Shown piece by piece: positions 54,676 through 63,107 of a stretch of 64,000 nt of DNA. Position numbers and translations under genes: made by a program. The notes beneath the pieces are model-generated. The model was not told the origin of the DNA and ran no database searches. It saw only the letters and a program-made list of their open reading frames with translations. The DNA is from Stigmatella aurantiaca DW4/3-1. GTDB taxonomy: Bacteria; Myxococcota; Myxococcia; Myxococcales; Myxococcaceae. The DNA is taken from the NCBI RefSeq assembly GCF_000165485.1, contig NC_014623.1, positions 9,132,893 to 9,196,892 of the forward strand, read 5' to 3'. Each line of letters starts with the position of its first letter. Position 1 is the stretch's first letter.

Positions 54676-54715
54676 GACGCCGGGGGGAACCTTTCCTCCC
54701 GGCGTCTTGTTGTTT
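54676..54715 (+). terminator. Rho-independent terminator of the subtilase gene
   Basis: GACGCCGGG pairs with CCCGGCGTC, with a further G/C-rich inner stem and a TTGTTGTTT tail. The tail overlaps the stop of the convergent gene. Confidence 0.8.
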
Positions 54716-55392
54716 CAAGGCTGGGCCGCGAGCCGGTGGATGTCTTCATTCTCGAGCACGGCCTTGGGCGCCCCCTGCCGGGCCGCGCGAAGCATGGCGC
54801 GCCCGACTTCCTCCGTGGAGGTGACGTGCTTGGGAAGGAGCGCTTTGAGCACACCCTGGAAGGGCTTCAGCCCCGAGTAAATCACCCGGTACCAGGCGAC
54901 CTTGGTCTTCTCCCCGTGCATGGGCTGAATGAAGCCGGGCCGGAACATGTACTTGGCCTGGAAGGGCAGCCGGAGCAGGGCATTCTCCGTTTCGCCCTTC
55001 ACGCGGGCCCACATCATGCGGCCCCGCTCCGTGCTGTCCGTGCCTTCCCCCGAGACGTAGATGAACGTCATCCCCGGGTTGCGCTCGGCCAGCGCGCGGG
55101 CCAGCGTCAGCGTCAGCTCATAGGTGATGCGCCGGTACGCCGCCTCCTTCATGCCCGCGGAGGAGACGCCGAGGCAGAAGAAGCACGCGTCATAGCCCTG
55201 GAGCACCCCCTCCAGGGCCGGGAGCGCCCAGAGGTCCTCCTGCACGTGCTCACGCAGCTTCTCGTGCCGCTGCCCCGTCCCGCTCCGGCCCACGGCCAGC
55301 ACCTGCTCCACGCCCTCGTCGAGCAGGCACTCCCGGAGAACGCCCTGCCCCACCATCCCTGTTGCGCCAAAGAGAATGACCTTCATCCCCAT
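54715..55392 (-). CDS. NAD(P)-binding, atypical short-chain reductase/epimerase
   Basis: A 225-residue Rossmann-fold protein. The dinucleotide site is VILFGATGMVGQGVLRECL; YVSGEGTDSTERGRMMWARV contains the conserved region before the Lys of the family, and FRPGFIQPMHGEK is typical of NAD(P)H-binding proteins with nucleoside-diphosphate-sugar epimerase fold. The substrate is unknown. ATG 55392 (or 55386) lies directly behind an 11-base inverted repeat, so expression is very likely repressed by a dimeric regulator not encoded beside it. Confidence 0.88.
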   Translation of the reverse strand: MGMKVILFGATGMVGQGVLRECLLDEGVEQVLAVGRSGTGQRHEKLREHVQEDLWALPALEGVLQGYDACFFCLGVSSAGMKEAAYRRITYELTLTLARALAERNPGMTFIYVSGEGTDSTERGRMMWARVKGETENALLRLPFQAKYMFRPGFIQPMHGEKTKVAWYRVIYSGLKPFQGVLKALLPKHVTSTEEVGRAMLRAARQGAPKAVLENEDIHRLAAQP

Positions 55393-55394
55393 GG

Positions 55395-55423
55395 AATTGA
55401 CAAAATGACTATTTTTGTCAATT
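55395..55423. promoter_or_regulatory. Operator-like inverted repeat upstream of the NAD(P)-binding gene
   Basis: AATTGACAAAA (55395-55405) and TTTTGTCAATT (55413-55423) are exact 11-base arms 7 bases apart. The site ends 2 bases before the start codon and contains TTGACA on both strands. It is AT-rich in a GC-rich genome, which fits a TetR- or HxlR-type operator. Confidence 0.75.
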
Positions 55424-55465
55424 TAAACCACCCAGAACCCCTTCGCGTGCCCGCGGCGGACACGC

Positions 55466-55909
55466 ATGATGGCTTCTGCCCCCATGGTCCCGCGCAAGGC
55501 TTCCTTCCCACCGGCGTCCCTCCTCCACTCGAAGCGGCTGCGCCTCGCGGGGTGGGGGGCCTGCGGCGTGCTGTTCGCCCTGGCCGTCGCGCGCGCAGGG
55601 AGCGCCTCCCTCCCGGCCCGCCCCCGTCACCTGTCCGAGAGCGAGCGGGCCGCGGAAGGGCGCCTGGGCGCGGCGGAGGAGCCCCGGTGGCGCAAGGACG
55701 CGATGCACCGCTTCCCGGGGGATCGCTGGTCCCAGGACGATGACTTCCACGCCTCGGAGCGAAACTGGGCCCTGGGCGTCTCCCGCCGCAGGGACGTCCC
55801 GCCCGAGGACGTTTTCCGTGCCATCGACGAAGACCTCCGCGCCCACCCCGTGGAGCCGCCGCGCAAGGCCAGCGCGAGCCCGAGCAAGCCGCGCCCCTTC
55901 TACGACTGA
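55466..55909 (+). CDS. Hypothetical protein with one membrane segment
   Basis: A 147-residue protein. Residues 28-48 (LAGWGACGVLFALAVARAGS) form a single membrane anchor; the outside part is charged (FPGDRWSQDDDFHASERN) and ends in a basic, proline-rich tail. I do not recognise it. The first of two ATG codons is at 55466, with only a weak ribosome site. The large membrane-protein gene starts 12 bases downstream, so the two are probably co-expressed and may interact. Confidence 0.6.
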   Translation: MMASAPMVPRKASFPPASLLHSKRLRLAGWGACGVLFALAVARAGSASLPARPRHLSESERAAEGRLGAAEEPRWRKDAMHRFPGDRWSQDDDFHASERNWALGVSRRRDVPPEDVFRAIDEDLRAHPVEPPRKASASPSKPRPFYD

Positions 55910-55921
55910 GCCCCTCGCGCC

Positions 55922-58180
55922 ATGGCCGTGCTCCCGCTCCGCATTCTCCGCTCCGCCCGCCTCGTCGCGGTCACGGCCAGCCTCCGGCTGATGTGCTTCT
56001 GCGCGCTCGCGCTCTGGGCGGCCTGGACTCCGCTGGGGCAGGCCGGCGGCATGAACGACTTCCGCGACTCCCAGGTCATCCACTCCTACGAGGAGATGGC
56101 GGTGCGGACCGTCCTGGACTACGGCCAGGTGCCGCTGTGGACGCCCTGGACGTGTGGGGGGCTGTACGCGCTGGGCAGCCCACAGACGCGCTTTGCCTCG
56201 CCCCCGTTCCTGCTGTCGCTGCTCGTGGGGGCCCGGCGCGCGGAGCCCGTGCTGCTCTTCCTCTTCCTGGTGGTGGGGATGGAGGGGTTCTTCCGCTATG
56301 CCCGGCTCCGGTCGGGCTCCGCGCTGGGGGCGTTCGTCACGGCGCCCCTGTTCGCCCTCAATGGCCTGATGGCCATGTCCTGGATGCAGGGGTGGATCAA
56401 CTTCTTCGGCTTCCTGCTCCTGCCCTGGTGCCTGCTCGGCACGGCCTGGGTGTGCCGGAGGCGGCCCGGAGGGCTCGTGCTCCTCGCGGGAGCGTTCGCG
56501 GTCATGCTGGGGTTCGGAGGGACATACCCCGTTCCGATGAGCGCGCTCTTCGTCGTGCTCGAGGCCGCGGGGGGGCTGCTCGCCCAGCGGTCCTGGACCC
56601 AGCGCTCCCGGGTGGCGGGGTGGCTGGGCGCCGCGGCGCTCTTCACCCTGGGCGCCAGTGCCTTCCGGCTCTGGCCGCTGCTCGAGACGATGCGGAGCGC
56701 GCCACGCATCATGGCGGGACAGCCCGGCACCTCCCTGGCGGGCCTGGCCTCGACGCTCCTGGGAAGCGTCCGGCAGTGGGACAGTCCCTTCTTCCTGGCG
56801 CCGCCCATCCTCCTGCTCGCCGCCGCCAGTGTCTTCTCCCGCCGGGCCCTCTTCCCAGGGGTGGCGGCGCTCGTCTCCGCCTGGCTCGCGACCGGGTACC
56901 ACTTCAAGGCCTCCCTCTTCGAGGCCCTGAGGGCCTTGCCCTTCTTCGAGACGCTCCGTTATCCAGAGCGCTTCGCCTTCTTCCTGGCCTTCTTCCTCGC
57001 CGTGCTGGGCGCCATCGGCCTGGGCGTGCTGGGACGCCGGGCCCAAAGGTCGCGCCGGGCGGCCTGGGGGGGCGTGGTGCTGTGCGGAGCGGCCCTCGTG
57101 GGCATGGTCATCGCGCGGCAGGGGTTTGACACCATTGCCCGGCGGACGGGCATCGTCCCCGAGCCCGAGCGGGTGGAGCAGCCCTTTGCCCAGGCGCGGG
57201 GCAACCGCTGGTCCCTGGGTTACTTCGTCGCGCTCAACCGCGGCTCGATCGCTTGCGGTGAAGCCTATCCCGTACCGATGTCCGAAGCGCTCCGGGGGGA
57301 TCTGCCTCACGAGGAGTCTCTGGAGGATCCCTCGGCCGGAACGGCCCGGCGGCTCTCCTGGTCTCCCAACCGCTTGGAGTTGGAAGTCCACGCGGCGCAT
57401 CCCGTCTCCCTCCGGATCAACCAGAACTGGCATCCTGGGTGGACAAGCTCCGTGGGCGAGGTGGTCTCACGCGAGGGATTGCTGGGCGTCCGTCTTCCCG
57501 CGGGTGAGCACCACGTCACGCTGCGCTTCCTTCCCCGTTCAGGCATCGGTGGCGCGCTGGTGTCCCTGCTGGCGTGGGGAGGCCTGGGATTCATCGCCCT
57601 GAGGAGCCGCCGGCAGAGGCCCCTCGCCCTGTGGAAGGTGGGGGGGCTCGCGGCCGGGCCGCTCATCGCCTGGGCCCTGCTCGCGGCCCTCTGGCACGAG
57701 CGCTCCGCGCCGCCGGTCTTGACCAATCCCAATGGAACCCCTCTCTTGGCGGAGGCCCTGCCCCCGAAGGCGCGCCCCGTCCGGGCCACCTTCGGCGTCC
57801 CCGTGGAGTTGTATGGGGCGCTTGTGCCCGGAAGCCCGGATGCGAACGGCCTCCTGTCCTTCGAGCTGTTCTGGAAGGTCACCGGGAACGTGCCACGCCC
57901 GGTGGGGGTGTTCGTCCACCTGGTGCATGAACACGGGCGGATGAGCTCCGCGGATCATGAGGTCGTGGGAGGAACGTACTTCTTCAAGAACGCGCCCCGG
58001 GGGCCCTTGCTCCGTGATGCCTTCACGGTCAGCGCCCCCACCCTGGCCCCTGGGACCTGGAAGGTCCTGGTCGGCCTGTGGAACACGCGGCAAGGCAACC
58101 GGATCTCCGCGCGCGACACGGGGGGTCTCGTGTCCGATGGGCGGGTACTGGCCGGCACCTTCACCGTGCCGCAGCCCTGA
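55922..58180 (+). CDS. Multi-pass membrane protein, YfhO/glycosyltransferase-like architecture
   Basis: A 752-residue inner-membrane protein with about 11-12 hydrophobic segments in residues 20-400 and 540-610 and two soluble parts. The first periplasmic loop NDFRDSQVIHSYEEMAVRTV, then DYGQVPLWTPWTCGG, resembles the start of YfhO and GT-C type transferases (D near a lipid-linked donor site, PLWTPW). The C-terminal 150 residues form a beta-rich domain (VPVELYGALVPGSP... GVFVHLVHEHGR). A role in modifying surface glycans or lipoteichoic-like polymers is inference. It follows the small membrane protein gene by 12 bases. Confidence 0.8.
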   Translation: MAVLPLRILRSARLVAVTASLRLMCFCALALWAAWTPLGQAGGMNDFRDSQVIHSYEEMAVRTVLDYGQVPLWTPWTCGGLYALGSPQTRFASPPFLLSLLVGARRAEPVLLFLFLVVGMEGFFRYARLRSGSALGAFVTAPLFALNGLMAMSWMQGWINFFGFLLLPWCLLGTAWVCRRRPGGLVLLAGAFAVMLGFGGTYPVPMSALFVVLEAAGGLLAQRSWTQRSRVAGWLGAAALFTLGASAFRLWPLLETMRSAPRIMAGQPGTSLAGLASTLLGSVRQWDSPFFLAPPILLLAAASVFSRRALFPGVAALVSAWLATGYHFKASLFEALRALPFFETLRYPERFAFFLAFFLAVLGAIGLGVLGRRAQRSRRAAWGGVVLCGAALVGMVIARQGFDTIARRTGIVPEPERVEQPFAQARGNRWSLGYFVALNRGSIACGEAYPVPMSEALRGDLPHEESLEDPSAGTARRLSWSPNRLELEVHAAHPVSLRINQNWHPGWTSSVGEVVSREGLLGVRLPAGEHHVTLRFLPRSGIGGALVSLLAWGGLGFIALRSRRQRPLALWKVGGLAAGPLIAWALLAALWHERSAPPVLTNPNGTPLLAEALPPKARPVRATFGVPVELYGALVPGSPDANGLLSFELFWKVTGNVPRPVGVFVHLVHEHGRMSSADHEVVGGTYFFKNAPRGPLLRDAFTVSAPTLAPGTWKVLVGLWNTRQGNRISARDTGGLVSDGRVLAGTFTVPQP

Positions 58181-58279
58181 GCGCGAGCGGCCCGAGAGGC
58201 GCACCCGCTCGACATCCGGGACACAACGCGTCCCCGTTGGCTTAAGCTTCGCGCCTACCCATTTTTTCGTCACCTCCTT

Positions 58280-59392
58280 ATGCGCCCCTCGCCCGTCCCT
58301 CAACTCCTCTGGAAGGCGCTTCTCACCGCGGTGCTGCTGTGCCTGGTGCTTCCCGCGCCCGTCGGGGCGCAAGCACCGGCCGAGACCCAGGCCAAGTCCA
58401 AAACCAAGTCCAAAGCCAAGGCCAAGCCCAAGTCCTCCACTTCGACCCAAGCCAAGGCCAAAACCAAGGCCAAGTCCAAGTCCAAAGCCAAGGCGGACGA
58501 GCAGGAGAAGCTCCAAGCGCAAGAGAAGCTTCAGGCGGAGCAGAAGGCCCAGGCGGAGCAGAAGGCCCAAGAGCAAGCGAAAGCCCGGGAGCAGGAGAAG
58601 GCCCTGGCCCAGGAGAAAGCGCGCGAGCAGGAGAAGGCCCGGGAGCAGGAGAAAGCCAAGGCGCTGGAGCGGGCGCGCGAGCAGGCCAAGGCAGAAGAGG
58701 AGGCCAGGGCGCGGGTCCAGGCCAGGGCCCAGGAGCAAGCCAAGGCCAAGGCACGCCCTCCCGAGAAGCCCCAGTCTCCGTTGCGAATCGGCCTCGGGCT
58801 GGACTTCTACACCGAGAGCTCACGCTTGTCGGGCGAGCAGATCATCAATGGCGCCCGCCGGGACGAGTCTTTTGACTACAGCAGTGCCAACCTCCTCTCC
58901 GCCACCCTCACCGTGAGCTTCCCAGCGCCCATCGCCAGCCAGCGAACGCGCATCGGGGTAGGTCTGCGCGCGCTCGGGAACTATGGCACCGGAGGAGACC
59001 GCCAGTTCGGCTTCGGCGTGCTCAATCAGATGTTCCTGAGCGGCGAGTATGGCCTTCCCGTCGCCAAGCAGGTGGAGGCCCTGTTCGGGTTGCGCGGGGG
59101 TTTGTCGCTGCTCATTCCCGGCAAGGAGCTGAGCGCGGAGATCCAACGGCTCCGGGACGACGACGTGGACGTGTGGAACGTGCCGCGTCTGGGCTGGCTG
59201 GTGGGCCTCTCCGTGGGAGGGCGCTGGCACTTCAGCACCCACTTCGCCGCGCGCGCGGACCTGTTTGGACAGCTCGAGAAGCTCTACCTTTTCCGTACGA
59301 GCCAGGAGGTCAACGGCGTCAACGTCGACAAGAACTGGAGCACCTTTGGCGTTCGCCTGGGGTTGACGCTCGGCATCGAGTTCGCTCTCTGA
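58280..59392 (+). CDS. Outer-membrane beta-barrel protein with Lys-rich and coiled-coil N-terminal region
   Basis: A 370-residue exported protein. A signal peptide (LTAVLLCLVLPAPVGAQA) is followed by a repetitive K/A/S stretch (KSKTKSKAKAKPKSS, about 38-72), a long Q/E/A/K coiled coil (EKAREQEKAREQEKAKALER, about 75-155), and from about 165 a beta-rich domain with alternating hydrophobic strands (LRIGLGLDFYTESS ... GVRLGLTLGIEFAL) ending in a Leu as in some barrels. I infer an outer-membrane barrel whose basic arm binds peptidoglycan, polysaccharide or DNA in the periplasm. No family name is offered. Confidence 0.75.
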   Translation: MRPSPVPQLLWKALLTAVLLCLVLPAPVGAQAPAETQAKSKTKSKAKAKPKSSTSTQAKAKTKAKSKSKAKADEQEKLQAQEKLQAEQKAQAEQKAQEQAKAREQEKALAQEKAREQEKAREQEKAKALERAREQAKAEEEARARVQARAQEQAKAKARPPEKPQSPLRIGLGLDFYTESSRLSGEQIINGARRDESFDYSSANLLSATLTVSFPAPIASQRTRIGVGLRALGNYGTGGDRQFGFGVLNQMFLSGEYGLPVAKQVEALFGLRGGLSLLIPGKELSAEIQRLRDDDVDVWNVPRLGWLVGLSVGGRWHFSTHFAARADLFGQLEKLYLFRTSQEVNGVNVDKNWSTFGVRLGLTLGIEFAL

Positions 59393-59407
59393 GAGCCCCC
59401 TCGTGAA

Positions 59408-59808
59408 GTGTCCGCGCAATTTTTGGACATAGTCAGGAGCGAAGTCGTCCACGCGTTCGCAATGGCGGCGTCCAGAATCGCGAGTGATGCGGGCAGCAGG
59501 AACAGGGGGCCTTGAGTTTGAGGACGCAGGTCGCGGGTTATTCGTCTCGGCGCGGGGCTCCCCGTCTTTGACGGGTCCTCCCGCACACCGGCGGCCCCGC
59601 TCTCCCTCGGCACGCAACTCCCAGGCACTGAACCGGTTCGAGTTCACTCCTTTCGCGGCACTCTGGGCAAACCGGTATGGCTGTCCGACAGGTTTGTTCG
59701 AGGTGGTGCCGTCGGTGAGCTCCGGACAAACTTGTAGGATTGTCCGACAGGTGCAGACGACTTGTCGTCGGCAGGGGTCACGACTATGTCGAAAAACTTG
59801 TAAGACAC
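59408..59808. mobile_element. 0.4-kb element with imperfect 27-bp terminal inverted repeats
   Basis: The right end begins GACTATGTCGAAAAAC (59782-59808), and the reverse complement of 59408-59434 begins GACTATGTCCAAAAAT; 20 of 27 bases agree. Inside, TGTCCGACAGGT occurs at 59682-59693 and 59741-59752, and AAACTTGTA at 59728-59736 and 59794-59802. No transposase is encoded. This looks like a non-autonomous (MITE-like) element or the joined ends of a deleted one. Confidence 0.5.
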
Positions 59809-60036
59809 TCCACTAATACGGCTCCCCCTTGGACAAGGGAGCTTAACCCGCCCCCGGGATGGCAGGGAGCCCAAGCGGTCCTCAAGGAGTGCCCCGGGCG
59901 CTTCGACGGGCGCTTCGAAATGGGCGAGCGGGCTCTGGGAGAGGGAGACCACCGCGCCGTGAGCCTCAAGGACCCGCGCACTGGAATGGCTGTGCTGAGG
60001 AATCACTCTTACGGCCCGCAGCGCCCCACCGCCGCA

Positions 60037-60150
60037 GCAGCCCAGAACAAGAAGGCCGAAGTGGACATCGTCGCGCTGCTCATCGCGCACGCGCAAGCGC
60101 CTCTGCCAATGGAGCCACGCGTTGGTCCGCGCTCCCACCCCGCGGCGCCG
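60037..60150 (-). pseudogene. IS5-family transposase, C-terminal fragment
   Basis: Minus-strand RTNAWLHWQRRLRVRDEQRD and VHFGLLVLGCC match the end of the transposase of the intact element at 14.1-14.9 kb, at both protein and DNA level, with scattered changes. The catalytic glutamate region is just cut off and no terminal repeat is seen. Confidence 0.8.
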
Positions 60151-60177
60151 TCCTACGCTCCCGGACATAGATGTTGA

Positions 60178-60636
60178 TCACCTGCGAGAGGTGATCTGAT
60201 GCCGGAAGGCTCGGCGCACAGCCGCCATCAGCGCAGAGAGCGTCGCGTAGCTGCGCTCGGGCATTTCGTGGCCCTTGATGACGCCGAAGACGGGCTCTAC
60301 CTCGTTGAGCTGCGGTGAGTAGGCCGGTAAGTAGAACAGCGACAAGCCGACCCGGGAGAGCGCAGGCAACGCCCGCTGCACGGCCTTACTGGTGTGGATG
60401 CCCGCGTTGTCGAGGACGACAACGCAGGGGTGCTTGCCGGAGGGGAGCGTTTTCACAATGTCATCGGACCTCAGCGTGCGCGGGTACAGCCGCCAGCGCA
60501 GCGTGGGCCGGGTACCCAGGGGACGTAGGCGACCACGGCATTGACACGGCCCTTGGGCGCCTCGTAGGCGACTGGATGGCGCTGACCGCGTGGACTCCCG
60601 CGGTGCGCTCCAGCCACCACTGGCCAGCAGCACCAT
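60178..60636 (-). pseudogene. IS630-family transposase remnant
   Basis: The open part reads RTLRSDDIVKTLPSGKHPCV, then VVLDNAGIHTSKAVQRALPA and FYLPAYSPQLNEVEPVFGVI, the second aspartate and final glutamate regions of IS630 transposases. Upstream, in another frame, EAPKGRVNAVVAYVPW continues the family, so a frameshift lies near 60520. The N-terminal domain is missing. It is not the same copy type as the remnant at 16.0-16.4 kb, whose surviving part differs. Confidence 0.8.
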
Positions 60637-60780
60637 CTCTCCCCTGTCACGGACCCACCAGCCGACGGTGGGCGCGCGGCCCAGCAGCCTCAGCTATGTC
60701 CGGGGGCTTAGAGTGGGCCGGGTTGCTGAGCAGAAGCTTTGCGCTCGACATTTTCGCCTGCGCCACCTCTGAACTTCCTA

Positions 60781-60915
60781 TGCGAGTACCAAGGCGGCTC
60801 GGGCGTGGGCCTGTCCATCGTGCAGACGCTGGTGATGCGCCTGGGCGGCAACGCAGACGTGGAGTCAACGCCGGGCGCGGGGACCACCGTTCTAGTCACC
60901 GTGCTCACGGCCTGA
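60781..60915 (+). pseudogene. Histidine kinase, C-terminal tail only
   Basis: Forty-four codons read GGSGVGLSIVQTLVMRLGGN followed by VESTPGAGTTVLVTVL and a stop, which is the G2 box and last strand of a HATPase domain. No upstream kinase sequence exists; IS debris directly precedes it. The insertion or deletion of mobile DNA probably removed the rest. Confidence 0.8.
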
Positions 60916-60928
60916 AGCGTCTCCGGGC

Positions 60929-61324
60929 TCATGCACCCGGTATCCGAGCGATCACCTTGATCTCGAACTGGAACCCAGCGAGCCAAGTGACGCCGACCGC
61001 GGTCAAGTTGGGATAGGGCTTTTGGGGGAAGGCCTTCTGCTTGGCTTCGATCAGGTGCGGCAGGCTGGCTTCGGCATCGATGTGAAAGGTGGTCACATCC
61101 ATCACGTCCTCGAAGCTGCACCCGGCGGCTTCCAGAATCTTCCTGAGATTTTCGAACGCCAGATGGACCTGCTTTTTGAGGTCGGGCTCTGGGGAGCCGT
61201 CCTCGCGTGCTCCGACCTGGCCTGAAACGAATAGCAGGCTGCCCGATCGGATCGCCGGCGAATAGCCATGTTGCTCGAACAGGGCATGTGGATTGGCGGG
61301 AAAGACGGTCTCGCGTGTCGCCAT
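60929..61324 (-). CDS. RidA/YjgF-family protein
   Basis: A 131-residue trimeric-fold protein. YSPAIRSGSLLFVSGQVGAR and NLRKILEAAGCSFEDVMDVT are family hallmarks. True RidA enzymes deaminate reactive enamines using an arginine near residue 105; here that segment is YPNLTAVGVTWLAG, with no Arg at the site, so it likely belongs to a non-RidA subgroup with another, unknown role. AAGGAG precedes the ATG. The gene is 72 bases downstream of the MarR gene on the same strand and may be under its control. Confidence 0.88.
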   Translation of the reverse strand: MATRETVFPANPHALFEQHGYSPAIRSGSLLFVSGQVGAREDGSPEPDLKKQVHLAFENLRKILEAAGCSFEDVMDVTTFHIDAEASLPHLIEAKQKAFPQKPYPNLTAVGVTWLAGFQFEIKVIARIPGA

Positions 61325-61396
61325 GGCGGGCTCCTTCAGAACTGGGGGAGGCCTCTATCATCTCGGGACTCTCTCGCGACACGAAAACCGCCTCGG

Positions 61397-61822
61397 TCAG
61401 TCCTCGGACTTCTGCAGACACTCCAGGAGCCTCGCCAGCTCCGAGCGCTCCGCCTGGGTCAAACGCGCCAGGCGCCGTTCGCATGCTTCGTCGAGCAGCG
61501 CGCGTGCCGCCTCCATCGCCTTGCGCCCTGACGGCGTGAGCGTGAGGCGGAAGCGCCGCAGATCATCGGCCTGCGTCTCGCGCCGGAGAAAACCCGCCGC
61601 CTCCATCCGCTTCACCATGAACGTGACAGACGGCTTCGGCGTGAGCAACGCGCGGGCGAGGGCCGCAGGATTCGGGTGCTCGTCGAGCTTGTCGAGGAGG
61701 AAGAGCTCTTTCATCTCGAGTCCGTGCTCGCGCACCTGAGGCTCGACCTCCACGAGGATCGACATCGAGAACTCGAAGTTGAGCGTCCAGAGCGCCCACG
61801 ACGAGACCTTGCGCACACCCAC
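61397..61822 (-). CDS. MarR-family transcriptional regulator
   Basis: A 141-residue winged-helix repressor: ALARALLTPKPSVTFMVKRM is the recognition helix region, followed by FLRRETQADDLRRFRLTLTP (wing) and a C-terminal dimer helix. GTG 61822 has a perfect AAGGAGG 5 bases upstream. It is divergent from the aldo/keto reductase gene, and the 113-base gap holds an AACTGTT/AACAGTT dyad that it probably binds. Likely signal: an aromatic or electrophilic compound handled by the reductase. Confidence 0.92.
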   Translation of the reverse strand: MGVRKVSSWALWTLNFEFSMSILVEVEPQVREHGLEMKELFLLDKLDEHPNPAALARALLTPKPSVTFMVKRMEAAGFLRRETQADDLRRFRLTLTPSGRKAMEAARALLDEACERRLARLTQAERSELARLLECLQKSED

Positions 61823-61864
61823 GTTTCCCTCCTTGACGGCGGAGCCCCGTCCAGAGATAGTTCC

Positions 61865-61907
61865 ATCTTGAACTGTTTAAAATATGAACAGTTTGAATCT
61901 TGAACTA
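61865..61907. promoter_or_regulatory. MarR operator candidate between divergent genes
   Basis: AACTGTT (61871-61877) and AACAGTT (61887-61893) form a dyad; ATCTTGAACT occurs twice in direct orientation (61865-61874, 61898-61907). The block is AT-rich. Confidence 0.6.
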
Positions 61908-61935
61908 CACCCACCCACCCTAACGGAGTCACCAC

Positions 61936-63024
61936 ATGCCGCTTGACCACTATGTCACACTGGGCCGCTCGGGACTGCGCGTGAGCCCCTTCTGCCTCGG
62001 CGCCATGACGTTCGGAGAAGACCTGGGCTGGGGCAGCAGCGTCCAGGAGTCCGAGGCCATCCTCGACCGCTACATCGAGCTGGGCGGCAACTTCATCGAC
62101 ACCGCGAACCTCTACACGAAGGGCCATTCCGAGAAGATCATCGGTGACCGCGTGGGCCATGACCGCGCGAAGCGCGACCGGCTCGTCATCGCGACGAAGT
62201 TCAGCGGGAACATGCACGTCGGCGATCCGAACGGCGGCGGCTCGGGCCGCAAATCGATCATCGAGGCCTGCGAGCAGTCGCTGAGGCGTCTGCGCACCGA
62301 CTACATCGACCTCTACTGGCTGCACAACTGGGACGCGCTCACGCCCATCGAGGAGACGATGGCCACGCTGCATGACCTCGTGAGCTCGGGCAAGGTGCGC
62401 TACATCGGTGTCTCGGACACGCCCGCGTGGAAGACGACGCAGGCGCAGATGCTCGCGCTCTTTCGGGGCTGGGCGCCGTTCATCGCCCTGCAGATCGAGT
62501 ACTCCCTCCTCGAGCGCACCGTGGAAGGCGAGCTCATTCCGATGGCCAAGGAGCTGGGGCTCGGCGTCACGCCATGGTCGCCGCTCAAGGGCGGCATCCT
62601 CAGCGGCAAGTACACGCGCGCGAACGCCGGCTCGGTGAAGATGGACCGCAACTGGGCCGCGAGCCTCCTCGATGACGGAAAGACCTATGGCCTCATCGAC
62701 GAGTTGCAGCGAATCGCGGCCGAACTCGACACGACCGTCGCGCGCGTCGCACTCGCGTGGGTGCAAACACGGCCCGCGGTCGCGTCGACGATCATCGGCG
62801 CTCGCTCGCTCGCGCAGTTCGACGACAACGTGAAGGCCCTCGATGTCCAGCTGAAGCCCGAGCAGACCGCGGCCCTCGACAAGCTCACCGAGCCGGTGCT
62901 GCCCTTCCCTTGCGGCCTGCTCGATCTGGTGCGCATGGGCCACGCGGGTGGCACCACCATCAACGGAAAGCCCTCGCAGCTTCTCCCTGCGTTTGGCCTC
63001 TCGAAGAAGGGCGATCACTACTGA
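61936..63024 (+). CDS. Aldo/keto reductase
   Basis: A 362-residue NADPH-dependent carbonyl reductase. The catalytic tetrad is visible: Asp and Tyr in FIDTANLYTKGHSEKIIG, Lys in RLVIATKFSGN, His in YWLHNWDALTP. The C-terminal coenzyme site (STIIGARSLAQFDDN) is normal. CGGAG precedes the ATG. The last 35 residues (LVRMGHAGGTTINGKPSQLL) are longer than in many relatives. It is divergent from the MarR gene and probably its target; it would reduce aldehydes or ketones. Confidence 0.94.
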   Translation: MPLDHYVTLGRSGLRVSPFCLGAMTFGEDLGWGSSVQESEAILDRYIELGGNFIDTANLYTKGHSEKIIGDRVGHDRAKRDRLVIATKFSGNMHVGDPNGGGSGRKSIIEACEQSLRRLRTDYIDLYWLHNWDALTPIEETMATLHDLVSSGKVRYIGVSDTPAWKTTQAQMLALFRGWAPFIALQIEYSLLERTVEGELIPMAKELGLGVTPWSPLKGGILSGKYTRANAGSVKMDRNWAASLLDDGKTYGLIDELQRIAAELDTTVARVALAWVQTRPAVASTIIGARSLAQFDDNVKALDVQLKPEQTAALDKLTEPVLPFPCGLLDLVRMGHAGGTTINGKPSQLLPAFGLSKKGDHY

Positions 63025-63107
63025 GTGGCTGGCCGTCCTGGCGGCGAGGTGAGGGCCGCTGAGGCGAGCCCCACCGTCCTGAGGTCCTGGGCGTTCCGCA
63101 CCTCGGA

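Noticed and set aside
58380-58700. Tandem DNA repeat as a structural element
   Set aside because: The repetition follows the Lys/Ala and Glu/Gln-rich codons of the barrel protein gene and keeps its frame.
59538-59729. Small minus-strand protein with several cysteines
   Set aside because: No ribosome site, lies inside the inverted-repeat element, and resembles GC-rich noise.
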